This document shows positions 54,934 to 64,000 of a stretch of 64,000 nucleotides of DNA, one piece after another (the stretch's first letter is position 1; the number at the start of each line of letters is the position of its first letter). Below the pieces are notes generated by a model. That model worked only from the letters and a program-made list of their open reading frames with translations, was not told the origin of the DNA and did not search any database. This DNA comes from Hansfordia pulvinata (lineage: Eukaryota > Ascomycota > Sordariomycetes > Xylariales). Position numbers and translations under genes: made by a program. The stretch is taken from contig BJKQ01000007.1 in the NCBI GenBank assembly GCA_006538405.1, positions 2,418,001 through 2,482,000 of the forward strand, written 5' to 3'.

Positions 54934-56032
54934 GGTGGCGGTGGTGCGATTGGCGGTCCCAGAGACTTTCGCTTCACTTCAGGCGCGCGTGAGCCGAAGG
55001 GGGGAGGAAGTCGGGGAGGTGATGGGCGAGGGATGGGGAGAGAGGGAAAGAGGCCAGGAAGTGAGGGCCTAAGACAGGAGTAGGGCTGTTTAATTTAGGG
55101 GGGAAGTATTATAATGGTTCCTCCGGACCCTGATTTGGGTGGAGGGAGGGCAGTCCGGTCCACGACAAGGAAATAATTTCCAGACCGAACGCGACCGCGA
55201 CGGACGGGGGAACAGAAGCCAGCTGGGCACTGTCCCACGCGAGAAACGGAGCCCTGTGATTACCGTCTGGGACGCTACCGCCGAATGGGGGGACACCCGA
55301 GCCCTCAGTGGCTGCAGGCCTGCTCTTTAGTGGGCCTCCGCGCCCGTTGGCACCGGCAACCCGCGGTCCCGGCTCGAACGACTTCCATGCCCGCACAGGG
55401 ACCCTTTCACGCCTTTCCAGTGGCACAGGGCCAGGTATCGTCGGTGCAGGCCAGTTCCGCGTCGAACGACTTTGGTCTTTGCGGCTAGAGGAGGATGCAC
55501 TACGAGTACACCGCATGCCGGGGCTCTCGGGCGCCGAGCCCACGGGGCTGTGCGAATACTTATCGGCGGCTCGGGCAGATAGGACGGATACACCAATTGG
55601 TTCGATTGACCTGTGCTGTCGTCTGGTGCCTGTGCCATCTCAAGCACTCAACTGTCAGTATGCCAGCTTAGATAGATGCAATTACCGGGTGTACGAGTAC
55701 AGCTTCAGGGTCAAGCCACGCTAGCGGTTCAAAGCTAGGCTGGCGTTCCACCATTCAACCACCGCACATCTTCGAGGCTGACGTACTGACTGACCTTTGC
55801 TGCGGCAAGCTCCTGGGGCCCAGAAAAAAAGACTGCCCTGCCGTCCCACCACCAGAACATCCCACATTCCGTCATCACCTGGGCCGGCGACTTTTCTTCA
55901 CTTTGATGACCAGCATCACCCCAACGACAATCGACGCTCGCGCATGCTCAGAAACCCCCGCATAGCGCAAACCACAATCTAGCGGCCCTGCTTCCCCTAC
56001 CACCAACAGTCTCGACACGGCCCTGCACGACA
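54934..56032. promoter_or_regulatory. Divergent region between ERG2 and Csl4
   Basis: About 1.1 kb shared by two divergent housekeeping genes. TACGAGTA occurs at 55501 and 55692. The 150 bases before 56033 are C-rich on the plus strand, consistent with a leader. No TATA box or supported frame was found. Confidence 0.5.
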
Positions 56033-56807
56033 ATGGCCAACGACGCCGTCACCGTCGCCGTCCCCGGCCAGCTGCTAGGCCCGACGTCCAAGCTGGTCGC
56101 CGGACCCGGCACTCACGTCCACGCCTCCAACATCTACTCGTCCCTACTGGGCTCTGTCACCATTGCTCAGCCCGAGAACGTCGCCGCCGCCGCCGCCGGC
56201 CCCGCCAAGCGCATGACCAAGATCACGCCCGCCGCTCCGACCCCGGCCCGCCTGCCCGCCGTTTCGGTCGAGCGCGCATCCGCCAGCCAGTGCCGCGAGG
56301 TCCTGCCCGAGGTCGGCAACGTCGTCCTGTGCCGCGTCACGCGCATCCAGCCGCGCCAGGCCACCGTCGCCATCCTGGCCGTCGGCGACGCCATCCTGGG
56401 CGGCGAGTGGCAGGGCGTCGTGCGCGTCCAGGACGTCCGGGCCACCGAGAAGGACCGCGTCAAGATCTACGAGAGCTTCCGTCCCGGCGACATTGTCCGC
56501 GCCCACGTGGTAAGTGGGCTTAATTGCGACCCCCCATTCCTACTCTCTTCCCCCTGGCCCGACCCGCACAGGCGGACACGCCTAGGAACTTGGAGCATAA
56601 AACAGCTTAACAGTTAACCTTCCTCACTCCGTATAGATATCATTGGGGGACCAAGCCAACTACTACCTATCGACCGCGAGCAACGACCTAGGCGTTATCA
56701 TGGCGACCAGCGAGGCGGGCAACACCATGTTCCCCGTCAGCTGGAAGGAGTACCAGGACCCGGAGACGGGCCTGAGCGAGAGCCGCAAGGTCGCCAAGCC
56801 GTTCTGA
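56033..56807 (+). CDS. CSL4: RNA exosome cap subunit Csl4
   Basis: Exons 56033-56509 and 56637-56807 join in phase 0 (donor GTAAGT, acceptor TATAG) to give 215 residues. Csl4 is one of three S1/KH cap proteins of the nine-subunit exosome core that processes and degrades RNA 3' to 5' in nucleus and cytoplasm. The N-terminal domain reads VPGQLLGPTSKLVAGPGTHV and IYSSLLGSV. An Ala/Pro linker follows (about 55-78). The S1/OB domain begins with LPEVGNVVLCRVTRIQPRQA and continues with RVQDVRATEKDRVKIYESF and GDIVRAHV, where the intron falls. The last exon gives SLGDQANYYLSTASNDLGV and SWKEYQDPETGLSESRKVAK, the conserved C-terminal part. The start has a C-rich leader and a GACAATGGCC context. Confidence 0.93.
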
Positions 56808-59090
56808 TCTAGGCGTCGTTGCGCGACCTCGACGACGGTGTCGTTGGACAGACACACCCCGCCCCTTCGAGAGTGGTTCGCATGAGCCTCGCTCGCTCGG
56901 AGGGTTGGCATGGCCAGCTCGGCGCCTGGCGAGCAGGCGAACTGCTGTCAAGCCCAGTCCCGATCGTTCCATGCATGGGTCTTGCAGCATGCCCGCGTAC
57001 GGGACATGGTTAGAAAGTCAATGCTACCGAGGAACACTCACCTCGCAACTGATCAGCTGGTTCTCCTTGCTTAAGGTCGATTAGCCCAGCATTGGGACTG
57101 GCCCCGCGTTGGAAACGGACATAGCCTGCTTGAGCGCTGCCACTAGAGGCATTGGGCCGGGGCAAGCGAGAAGAGGAAGACAACAGGCGGCGAAATCCGA
57201 CGAGGCCTCGACACGCCGTATCTTGTGCTGGTCTAAAAGAAACATTGCCCCGCCGGTGTTTGTGGGAGCTGGAACTCAGGACGCGTCGCGGCTGCACGTG
57301 TCACCCGGTGAGCCGAAGCCTGACAACCGCAGGGGGTGGATGACTGGCGGGGCCGCTCGTGCAGCAGTTGCTGCGGCACCGCGACACAGGCCGGCGAATC
57401 AACATTATATATGGCACGCTTTGCGGCCTGGGGCGTGCATGAAGTTCACTCCGTCGCGGGAAATAGAAGTGAGCGAGGGGCTGATTGTTGCTGGCTTGTC
57501 GCAACAGGAGACAGCTTCAGCAGCATTGAGAAAAACCCCATCGTCGCGGCGAACACGGTGGTGTATGTAGGGAAATCGAAGGCTGTGAATCAACTCATAT
57601 TAACGTCTTTGTTCGCTGTGAAGGGGCAAGAATGCGCATCATTCTCCCTGGTCCTGTTGCCATGCTCAATGTGTTGTAAGGGCCAACGGGGTCGAGTACT
57701 GTGTATTTCCTGCGAGACGTGAGATCAGCCCCCTGGTTATGACCCAATCAATTGGCAATGCTGCGCACTCGAGGGGGCTGGCAGGGATGAGAGTATGGGC
57801 AGGTCAACGTCGGCGTTGAGAATGACCAGGGCGGTGGCGCAGCGATTTAAGCTTGGGCAAGATAGTCACACGACGTCCTCCATGCCGCACCGCAGAAACG
57901 AGGTACCGGTCGAATACATGTCGTGAAAGTGCCCCACTCATCCATATGCCTGTCAAAGTCCCCTGCCAACCCACTATCACAGCTCGACATTAAGAGACTG
58001 GTCTTTCGTCTTTCAATCCGAGTCTGCGCACTGTTATGGTGATAGATGATGCGATTTGTACACCTGCTCGAGCTGCATCTCATTCAACTCTACCAGCGGA
58101 GGGGATGCCTTTGTGACAGGCACTTGACGGGGCAGCGTGGGCTGGTAGTGCGTCCCGCAGGCATTCGAGTCTTGGTCTAATCCCGATCAGGCATGACCTC
58201 TATGGAGTACTCCCCAGAACCCTCCTTCCAAGTCCTGGAAGCCCCGCCAGGTATGTCTCTGTACGAGCCGATGGGCTCAGTGGCGCGCGCGGAGAAGTAC
58301 TCGTATTCAGAGCTACCTGCCCCCCAAGTCCCCTGCTTCAAGGAGATCCGAAACAAATAGTGGGCAGCAGCGCGATACCCGCATAAGGGCCCCTCCAGAA
58401 TTCGTAACCGTACCTACCCAGCCAGGTAGCCGTAACGTCCTTGCGCCTTCCCAGCCATCCAATCCCCCTCCCGCATCACTCTGCGATGTCGTGGTATTTC
58501 CCCCGTAGCCTGCCGCAAGTTAGTACATTCCAGTCACCTGCCTCCTTCAAATCGAGAATGCCAAACCCAACCCACACCAAAGTTCTTCGACCCAGACCCA
58601 GCCCCAGCCCCGTATTCGGCAGCGCCCCCCCAAACGGCCCCTAACACGCCTGCTAAGGTCACTTGGGGTTTAGGCCTGTCAGTCCGCCGACACCGACGCC
58701 CGCCCTCTTACCGTTCCTTCTCATCATCACCCACCATCAACCGCAACCACCACTCCACCATCACCAGTCATTCATGCGAGAACAATCACCACGCTCCTTT
58801 GGTTTGGCTGGAAAGACTGAAGGCGCTTACTGACCTCTAATTGAGTCGCGTTCGTCGCTCACCGGGCCCTGACTTACCTTGCATCGCCTCCTCATGCCTG
58901 CTTCCCGACTTGGGATACACCGCGCCATATTCGCCGCGCAAAATCGCAGACGGAAACTCGCGCGGCCAGCCGTTTCCCGCACTCGCCCTACTACTTTCAG
59001 CGCCTAAAACATACACCATCACCACCTCCAACTCCCAACACACGCCAAACTCGACCAGGCGCCGGCCCGGCTTCCTCTCGGGCCGGGGCC
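56808..59090. other. Gene-free spacer
   Basis: About 2.3 kb between the Csl4 and Sec2-type genes, which run in the same direction. One TACTCGTA lies at 58298. From about 58.6 kb onward the plus strand is C-rich with CCACCATCACC-type steps, probably the leader of the next gene. No supported frame. Confidence 0.55.
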
Positions 59091-60002
59091 ATGTCGTCGA
59101 CAATGACCATGACGTTGCCCGCCAAGACGACAATGCCGAGCAAAATCCCCACCACCTCCAGATTATCCGCCACCATGACCTCCCGATCAAAGCCCGGCGC
59201 TGCCGACCACAAGCAAGGCGACCCCTGCTGTCCCTCGTGCGGATTCCACTTCCCCTCCGACACCGTCTCGGATCCCCACAAAGCTCTGCTTGACGCCCAG
59301 AAGCAAATTGAGGACCTGCAGGCACAGGTCCGTCTGCTGAATCAGAAGGCGGCTGCCGCCGTCGACCGCTGGGCTGACTATGAGGATGAGCTCAGTCGCC
59401 TGCGTGCAGCCTCCATGTCCTCCAATAATACGAATACAAATACGAACACCACGGTCTCTGCTGCTGCTGCCGCCGCCGCGACGAATAATCAGAGACCGCA
59501 TACGCCCGCGCCAAGCGTCCCTGAAACCAGCCCGCGCTCCTCGTTTCTCGGCGCCGGCGCCAGCCGCATTTCTGCCTTGCTGAGCCCCCGCAAATCCGTC
59601 GCGAACTTGACGGCGTCTCCGCAGTCTTCCCCGCTGGCTGGGAGGGCGTCGAAGTCGTCTTCCCACCTTCCTCAGGACGGCGCCCTGGACGACAAGGATA
59701 GCGTCGAAAAGGAGAACCTCTTGGCTGCCCTCACCCGGGAAAAAGAGCTGCGACGAGCCGCCGAGGGCAAACTGAACGACACGAGCCGAGAAATTGAAGA
59801 TCTGAGCGCCACTCTGTTTGAACAGGCCAACGAGATGGTTGCTGAAGAGCGCCGAGCTCGGGCCCGCCTTGAAGAGCGCGTCGAAGTTCTGGAGCGACGT
59901 GATGTTGAGAAGAGGGAGCGCATCGGCCGCCTAGAAGGGGCGATGGACCGGTTGGAGCGGGTTCGCGCTCTGCTTGACGACAGCTCAGCCACCACGAAGT
60001 GA
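59091..60002 (+). CDS. Sec2/Rabin-type Rab GTPase exchange factor domain protein
   Basis: A single exon of 303 residues. Sec2-type proteins catalyse GDP/GTP exchange on the Rab Sec4 (Rab8) and drive secretory vesicles to sites of growth. Residues about 45-57 hold CCPSCGFHFP, a short Cys pair. Residues about 62-105 form a first coiled coil (ALLDAQKQIEDLQAQVRLLN). A Ser/Asn/Thr/Pro-rich linker follows (about 107-195). The C-terminal coiled coil (about 207-297) contains LSATLFEQANEMVAEERRAR, the diagnostic Sec2 exchange motif. Yeast Sec2 is far longer and has the exchange domain near its N-terminus. Here the domain is at the C-terminus of a short protein, a layout seen for filamentous-fungal Sec2-domain proteins. 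The N-terminal 35 residues are Thr/Ser/Met-rich and the exact start is uncertain; Met at 59106 and later are alternatives. Confidence 0.85.
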   Translation: MSSTMTMTLPAKTTMPSKIPTTSRLSATMTSRSKPGAADHKQGDPCCPSCGFHFPSDTVSDPHKALLDAQKQIEDLQAQVRLLNQKAAAAVDRWADYEDELSRLRAASMSSNNTNTNTNTTVSAAAAAAATNNQRPHTPAPSVPETSPRSSFLGAGASRISALLSPRKSVANLTASPQSSPLAGRASKSSSHLPQDGALDDKDSVEKENLLAALTREKELRRAAEGKLNDTSREIEDLSATLFEQANEMVAEERRARARLEERVEVLERRDVEKRERIGRLEGAMDRLERVRALLDDSSATTK

Positions 60003-62225
60003 AAAGTGACCACCGTTCGGATATCCACAAAAAAAGCCAATGAAACGGACCACAGGCGATTGCTGCGACCGCCTTGCAGCAAACATGCCACGACGCATTG
60101 CCACGGAGTTATTGAAGCATTTACGGTCTCATCGAGCTCTCTATTACGTTTCTTTCATCCTCAGCATTCTGTCTTGAGGTATTCGGCTGCTCAGACACGG
60201 TCGTATCTATCTATTGTGTGGCATTTCTCTTCTTGTAATTTCGTGGGGCGAAGCTGAGTTTGGTATGTGTCATTGTGCCGTGTCGCAATGCACGCCAGAG
60301 GTTTCTGTTGGCGTTCGAGGCACACAGCATTGGGCGCTGTTGACGATGATAACGACATGTTGGAGACGAACGGAGATTGGCGGCTGTCTGAGCATTTCCA
60401 GTGGGAGCGCATGCTGCTCGGATGAAAGGGAATTTCACTCCTCGACTATCTCGCCTGGCGTCCTCCAAAGTGAGGGAGACAAAGGAATAATGTATTGGCT
60501 AGATATTTGGCAGGTCTTAAAAAACCTGGACCCTTGTCATAGAGTAATGCGGATGCGGGACATCTGGACCTGAAGAAGAACCGTGATAGTCTGGCGCACT
60601 CGAGTCAAGAATTCCCTAAGCCGTGCGATACTCGCCTGATGGCGTCAGGGCTACTGCATCTAGATTTGGTTTGCTTGCATGTTTCCAGATACCTAACCTA
60701 CCTATGTCGCGAGAGCTCTGCAGAGGATATGTCAGCGCGACCGCCATTTCCGAGTCGTTGTCTGTGTCGACTCTGGCCAGAGCCTCGGTCCAGCAATGAG
60801 TCCATTCCTCTGCCTTGGGCCGTGTGTTATCAGGCCAGGGCTCTGAAAGTGGTGGCCCTGCACCTTTTCGCCTCGATCGCTCGTCCTGTGGCGAGCCGGC
60901 ACTCCGTTTCAGATCAGGGCGGTCTCGCTGGAGGTTGCGATGGAGGAGCAGGAAAACCAAAGCCCATCACATTTGCTCTGCGACCGGCTGACACGTTCGT
61001 GCTGGCGTCGCTGTGGAATAGAGGCCATCCACATCACCGGTCGGTCGAGAAGTCTCGTACTGGTGTTGAGCATGTAAAGAGAGGAGCAGCGATGGGCTTG
61101 GCGGGAATGGCGCGGAGAACTTCCGACGGAGACACAATCTCCGCTCACGGACAGGCTGGGACTGTAAGTCGCGAGCCATTCAGCCGCTCACTGCAGTCTT
61201 TCCGGTTCATTGATATGCGCTTAAAGGGAACGAGCTTTACGGACACAGTGGGAGACGCCGCGAGATGCGCAATGGCGGCTGAGCTGTGTGTCGGCTTCTG
61301 CCTGACGAGCCTTGCACCGCCGGGGGAGATCGCTCGCTGGCCAACTCTGCAGTCTCGGCAAGGAGTCCGCGGTGAAGTCGGCCAAGTAAGAGATGTTCCC
61401 GGTCGGGCGACCCGTCCCCGTCCCAGGTGAGGCCGTGTCGCAACCCGACAGCCTATCCAGCTATGGCATTTCGCACTCGGAAAGGGGACCAACGTAGGCA
61501 GGGTCTTCATAGTAAGCCGTCCGGCGAATTACACCCCTGGGCAACCGATAGCCGCAGCCGTCAGCTGAGGGTTGACAGCCTCGATTTAGGCAGCCGGATA
61601 AAAGGGGGCCCGCGAGGAACAAGGCTGTGCCGAAACCTTGGCCACACACATACGCAAACACAACGACTCGTAGCAGAATCAAAGGCTGAGGAGTGGGACA
61701 CCGAACGCGGGGCAGGAAGATGGCTTGGCGGCGAGCGCATCCCGAGGCCTCAGTTACCTTTCCTCTCTCTGACGGGGGGTCTCTGAAGTGCGTTTGATTC
61801 GTCGGGTGGCAGATGTATGCATGGCCCTGCGCCTCTGCAAGGGGGAGGGGGAAGACATCTGATCCCAGCCAGCATGGGCGCCAGGCGGCCGCACGTCAAA
61901 TTTCCCAAAAGTATCGCCCGCGCACCACCGCGAATCCGCAAGAGCATGGACAGCCCAGCTTGTGAGAGCCGCTTGAGCCCAACGCGGGAGGAGAATGGGA
62001 GTGCAGGAAAGAAAATGACTGGGAAAAAAGAAGAAGAAAATAGAGCCACCTTGCAGCCCGCCCTCCCCCCCCTTAGAGCTGTGACGAGACATAAATATCA
62101 CGTCCCCCGACAGCGCCGGTCGACACCGAGATGTATGCGTGAGCCGTCTTCGACAAGCCATCCAGACGCCAAGATCAAAAGGCCGAGAAAAGGCAATAAT
62201 CAAGCAATTTGAATCATAGTCGACC
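60003..62225. other. Gene-free spacer and GH79 upstream region
   Basis: About 2.2 kb without a supported gene. The plus-strand frame 60639-61430 (263 codons) has no motif and no codon bias. A TATA-like ATAAATA at 62091-62097, about 135 bases before the GH79 start, is a candidate core promoter element. Confidence 0.5.
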
Positions 62226-64000
62226 ATGCGGCACAGCTCTCTCCTCCGAGCCGCCGCCGTGCTGGCCGGCTCCACGGCAACGACAAGCCTCGCAGCGGCA
62301 CAGCAGCAGCAGAAGCAGCAGCAGCAGCAAGAGATCCACGTCCCTCTCACCGCACCGGCGGACGCCGCCGCGGCGCAGCCCGACTTTGTGGGCTTCTTCT
62401 TCGAGTCGGCGTGGTTCGGCAACTACGCGGCGAGCGGCTTGTCGCGGCGCCTGGTGGCGTCCATGGCGGCGCGCATGGCGGCGCCGCCCGTCATCCGCGT
62501 GGGCGGCACGAGCGGGGACAACTTCGTCGTCGACCCGTCGTTCGAAGGGGTCACGAGCTGCGTCGAGGTGCCCGAGGAAGGGCGGGTCTGCGAGCCGCAC
62601 CCCAACTCGCGCTCGGCCTTCCGCGTCGGCAAGGGCTACTACGAGGCCTTCGGGGCCTTCTACCCCGCGGCCCGCCTGACGATCCAGGCGCCCATGTCGA
62701 ACCCGGCGAACCTGACGCGGACGCGCGGGTTCATGCGCGGGGCGTGGGACGGCTTGCTGGGGGGCGGCGGCGGCGGCGGCGGCAAGCCGGAGGAGAGGTG
62801 CGGGGCATCGCGCTGGGCAACGAGCCGGGCTGGTGGAACAGGAAGAACGGGGGCAACGGGACCAGCGCGGCCGACTACGTCCGGCTCGCCGAGGAGGCGG
62901 AGGCGGCCGTCGCCGAGGAGCTGGGGCTGGTCGGCGCCGACGAGAGGCGGATCTTTGCCGGCGTCAACGCGGCCACGGGGGCCAAGGAGAAGCACCTCTG
63001 GGATGCGTGAGTTTGCCCCCCCCTCCCTCTTTTTATCTTTTCTCCCTTCTTCTCTTCACAGGGTGCTGCCTCTCTCTTTCCCTCGAGAGAGCCACTTTTG
63101 CGCTGACTATGCATACCTTGACGTGTAGGAAAACGGCGCTCGACAAGGGCTTGGACAAGAACAAGCAGCTCCTCTCTGTCGCAGAGCACTACTACCAGAC
63201 CAAGTACGAGGCCGACAACCAGACCGAGGCCAGCATGAAAGGTGAATACCCCTTCTCCCTTGGCTCCTCCCTTTTTTGTTTGTTTCTATCTTCCTTGGAA
63301 TAAGAGACTCATGTTTCTAATCGTCCGGGCTCCCGAACAAAATAAAAAGACTGGCTGAACCCATCGGCGATCGCGGCCCGCCTCGACGACACGTACGTCC
63401 CCGCCATCAAGGCCGCTCACGAGGCGGGCCTGGCGTACTGGATCGACGAGTGCGCGGCGACGCTGAGCAGCCGCGACGCGACGTACGGGGGCGGGTTCGC
63501 GGCGGCGCTGTGGCTGGCCGACTTCTCGCTGCAGAGCCTGTCGCGGGGCGTGGACCGGGTGGCGCACATGGTGGGCTCGCCCTCGGCCAACCGCACCCTC
63601 TGGGTCCCCGACGCCAGCGCCGCGGACATGGGCACACCGGGAGCCCAGGTCCGCGCGGGGTTCGCGGCGGCGGCGTTCGTGGCCGACTTTGTGCTCGGCG
63701 GGGCGAGCGTGGCCAGGGCGGCGGCGCCGGTGGTCGAGGGCGGCGGCGGCGGCGGCGGCGGAGGAGATAGGCTGACGGCGTACGGGGCGTACGACGGCGC
63801 GAAGAGGCTGCGCAAGGTGGCGCTGCTGAACCTGCGGTTCTGGAAGCCCGCCGGGACCGAGGGAGAAGTGGAGGCGGGCCGGCCGGGAGTCGAGTTCAAG
63901 ATGGCCACGGGCCAGGACCCGGGTTCCGAGGTGCGGGTGCAGCGGCTCCGGTCGGGGCAGGGGGCGGCGGGGATGGGGTACGACTACTGCCAGGACCAGA
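62226..64000 (+). CDS. Glycoside hydrolase family 79 (beta-glucuronidase-like), secreted; cut by window end, one frame break
   Basis: Exons 62226-63006, 63129-63241 and 63350 onward; the gene continues past the window. GH79 enzymes remove glucuronic acid or its methyl ether from polysaccharides and glycoproteins outside the cell. Residues 1-24 form a signal peptide (MRHSSLLRAAAVLAGSTA), followed by a Gln-rich stretch. The barrel has DFVGFFFESAWFGNYAASG, VIRVGGTSGDNFVVDPSF and ALGNEPGWWN, where the Glu of N-E-P is the likely acid/base. AYWIDECAATLSSRD follows, with the likely nucleophile Glu in D-E-C. Reading shifts from frame 0 to frame 2 between about 62784 and 62799, just after a GGC repeat coding eight Gly. 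One missing base explains it and no GT-AG intron does. Donors GTGAGT and GTGAAT and acceptors TAG and AAG support the two introns. A second poly-Gly run lies near 63740. Very high GC marks this gene. Confidence 0.82.

Noticed and set aside
1..64000. CRISPR arrays, 5S rRNA genes, telomere repeats, organellar insertions and viral genes
   Set aside because: I looked for regularly spaced repeats, the conserved fungal 5S sequence, TTAGGG tracts and typical proteins of these classes and saw none.

Overview
The window is nuclear DNA from a filamentous ascomycete (Pezizomycotina, most likely a sordariomycete). The grounds are short GT-AG introns of about 50-120 bases, Zn2Cys6 and 2EXR proteins, an Ams2/Spt21-type GATA factor, a GH79 enzyme, CT-rich leaders and many simple repeats. 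No prokaryotic, viral or organellar block is visible. Gene density is low: about 17 loci in 64 kb, separated by long GC-rich spacers, the longest about 6.1 kb.

Layout. 0.5-2.8 kb: a Zn2Cys6 transcription factor with one frame break. 6.0-6.7 kb: a small cysteine-free secreted protein (minus strand). 8.7-9.4 kb: a frame-broken fungal-specific transcription-factor relic. 10.0-12.7 kb: COMPASS subunit Shg1 with a very long RD/RE/RS-rich tail (minus), divergent from a 91-residue complex I subunit at 13.6 kb. 14.9-16.8 kb: eIF2B delta (minus), followed by an in-frame 134-codon open stretch beyond its stop. 22.9-24.8 kb: dihydroxyacetone kinase with one frame break. 26.1-26.7 kb: Sm D2 (minus). 27.2-27.7 kb: an inverted-repeat element. 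28.0-29.7 kb: 3-hydroxyisobutyryl-CoA hydrolase / mS47. 30.2-31.2 kb: a 3-dehydroshikimate dehydratase pseudogene (minus). 33.7-37.9 kb: the Ams2/Spt21-like GATA factor. 39.4-40.6 kb: a 2EXR protein (minus). 42.7-43.6 kb: RPA3 (minus). 48.5-49.8 kb: an ATF/CREB bZIP factor. 54.1-54.9 kb: ERG2 sterol C-8 isomerase (minus). 56.0-56.8 kb: exosome subunit Csl4. 59.1-60.0 kb: a Sec2-type Rab exchange factor. 62.2 kb to the end: a GH79 glycosidase cut by the window edge.

The genes do not form a pathway cluster. Most are single-copy housekeeping genes (splicing, translation, RNA decay, DNA replication, respiration, sterol synthesis, secretion) mixed with transcription factors and two secreted proteins. 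The two observations I rate highest across the window are as follows. First, single-base frame breaks recur in several loci, all in the minus-one direction and mostly at short G or C runs, which points to base undercalls in the assembly. Second, the gene-free spacers share a recurrent TACGAGTA/TACTCGTA word and three perfect 14-base palindromes built on the core CTCGTACGAG. All coordinates and splice sites were worked out by eye, without alignment or transcript data.
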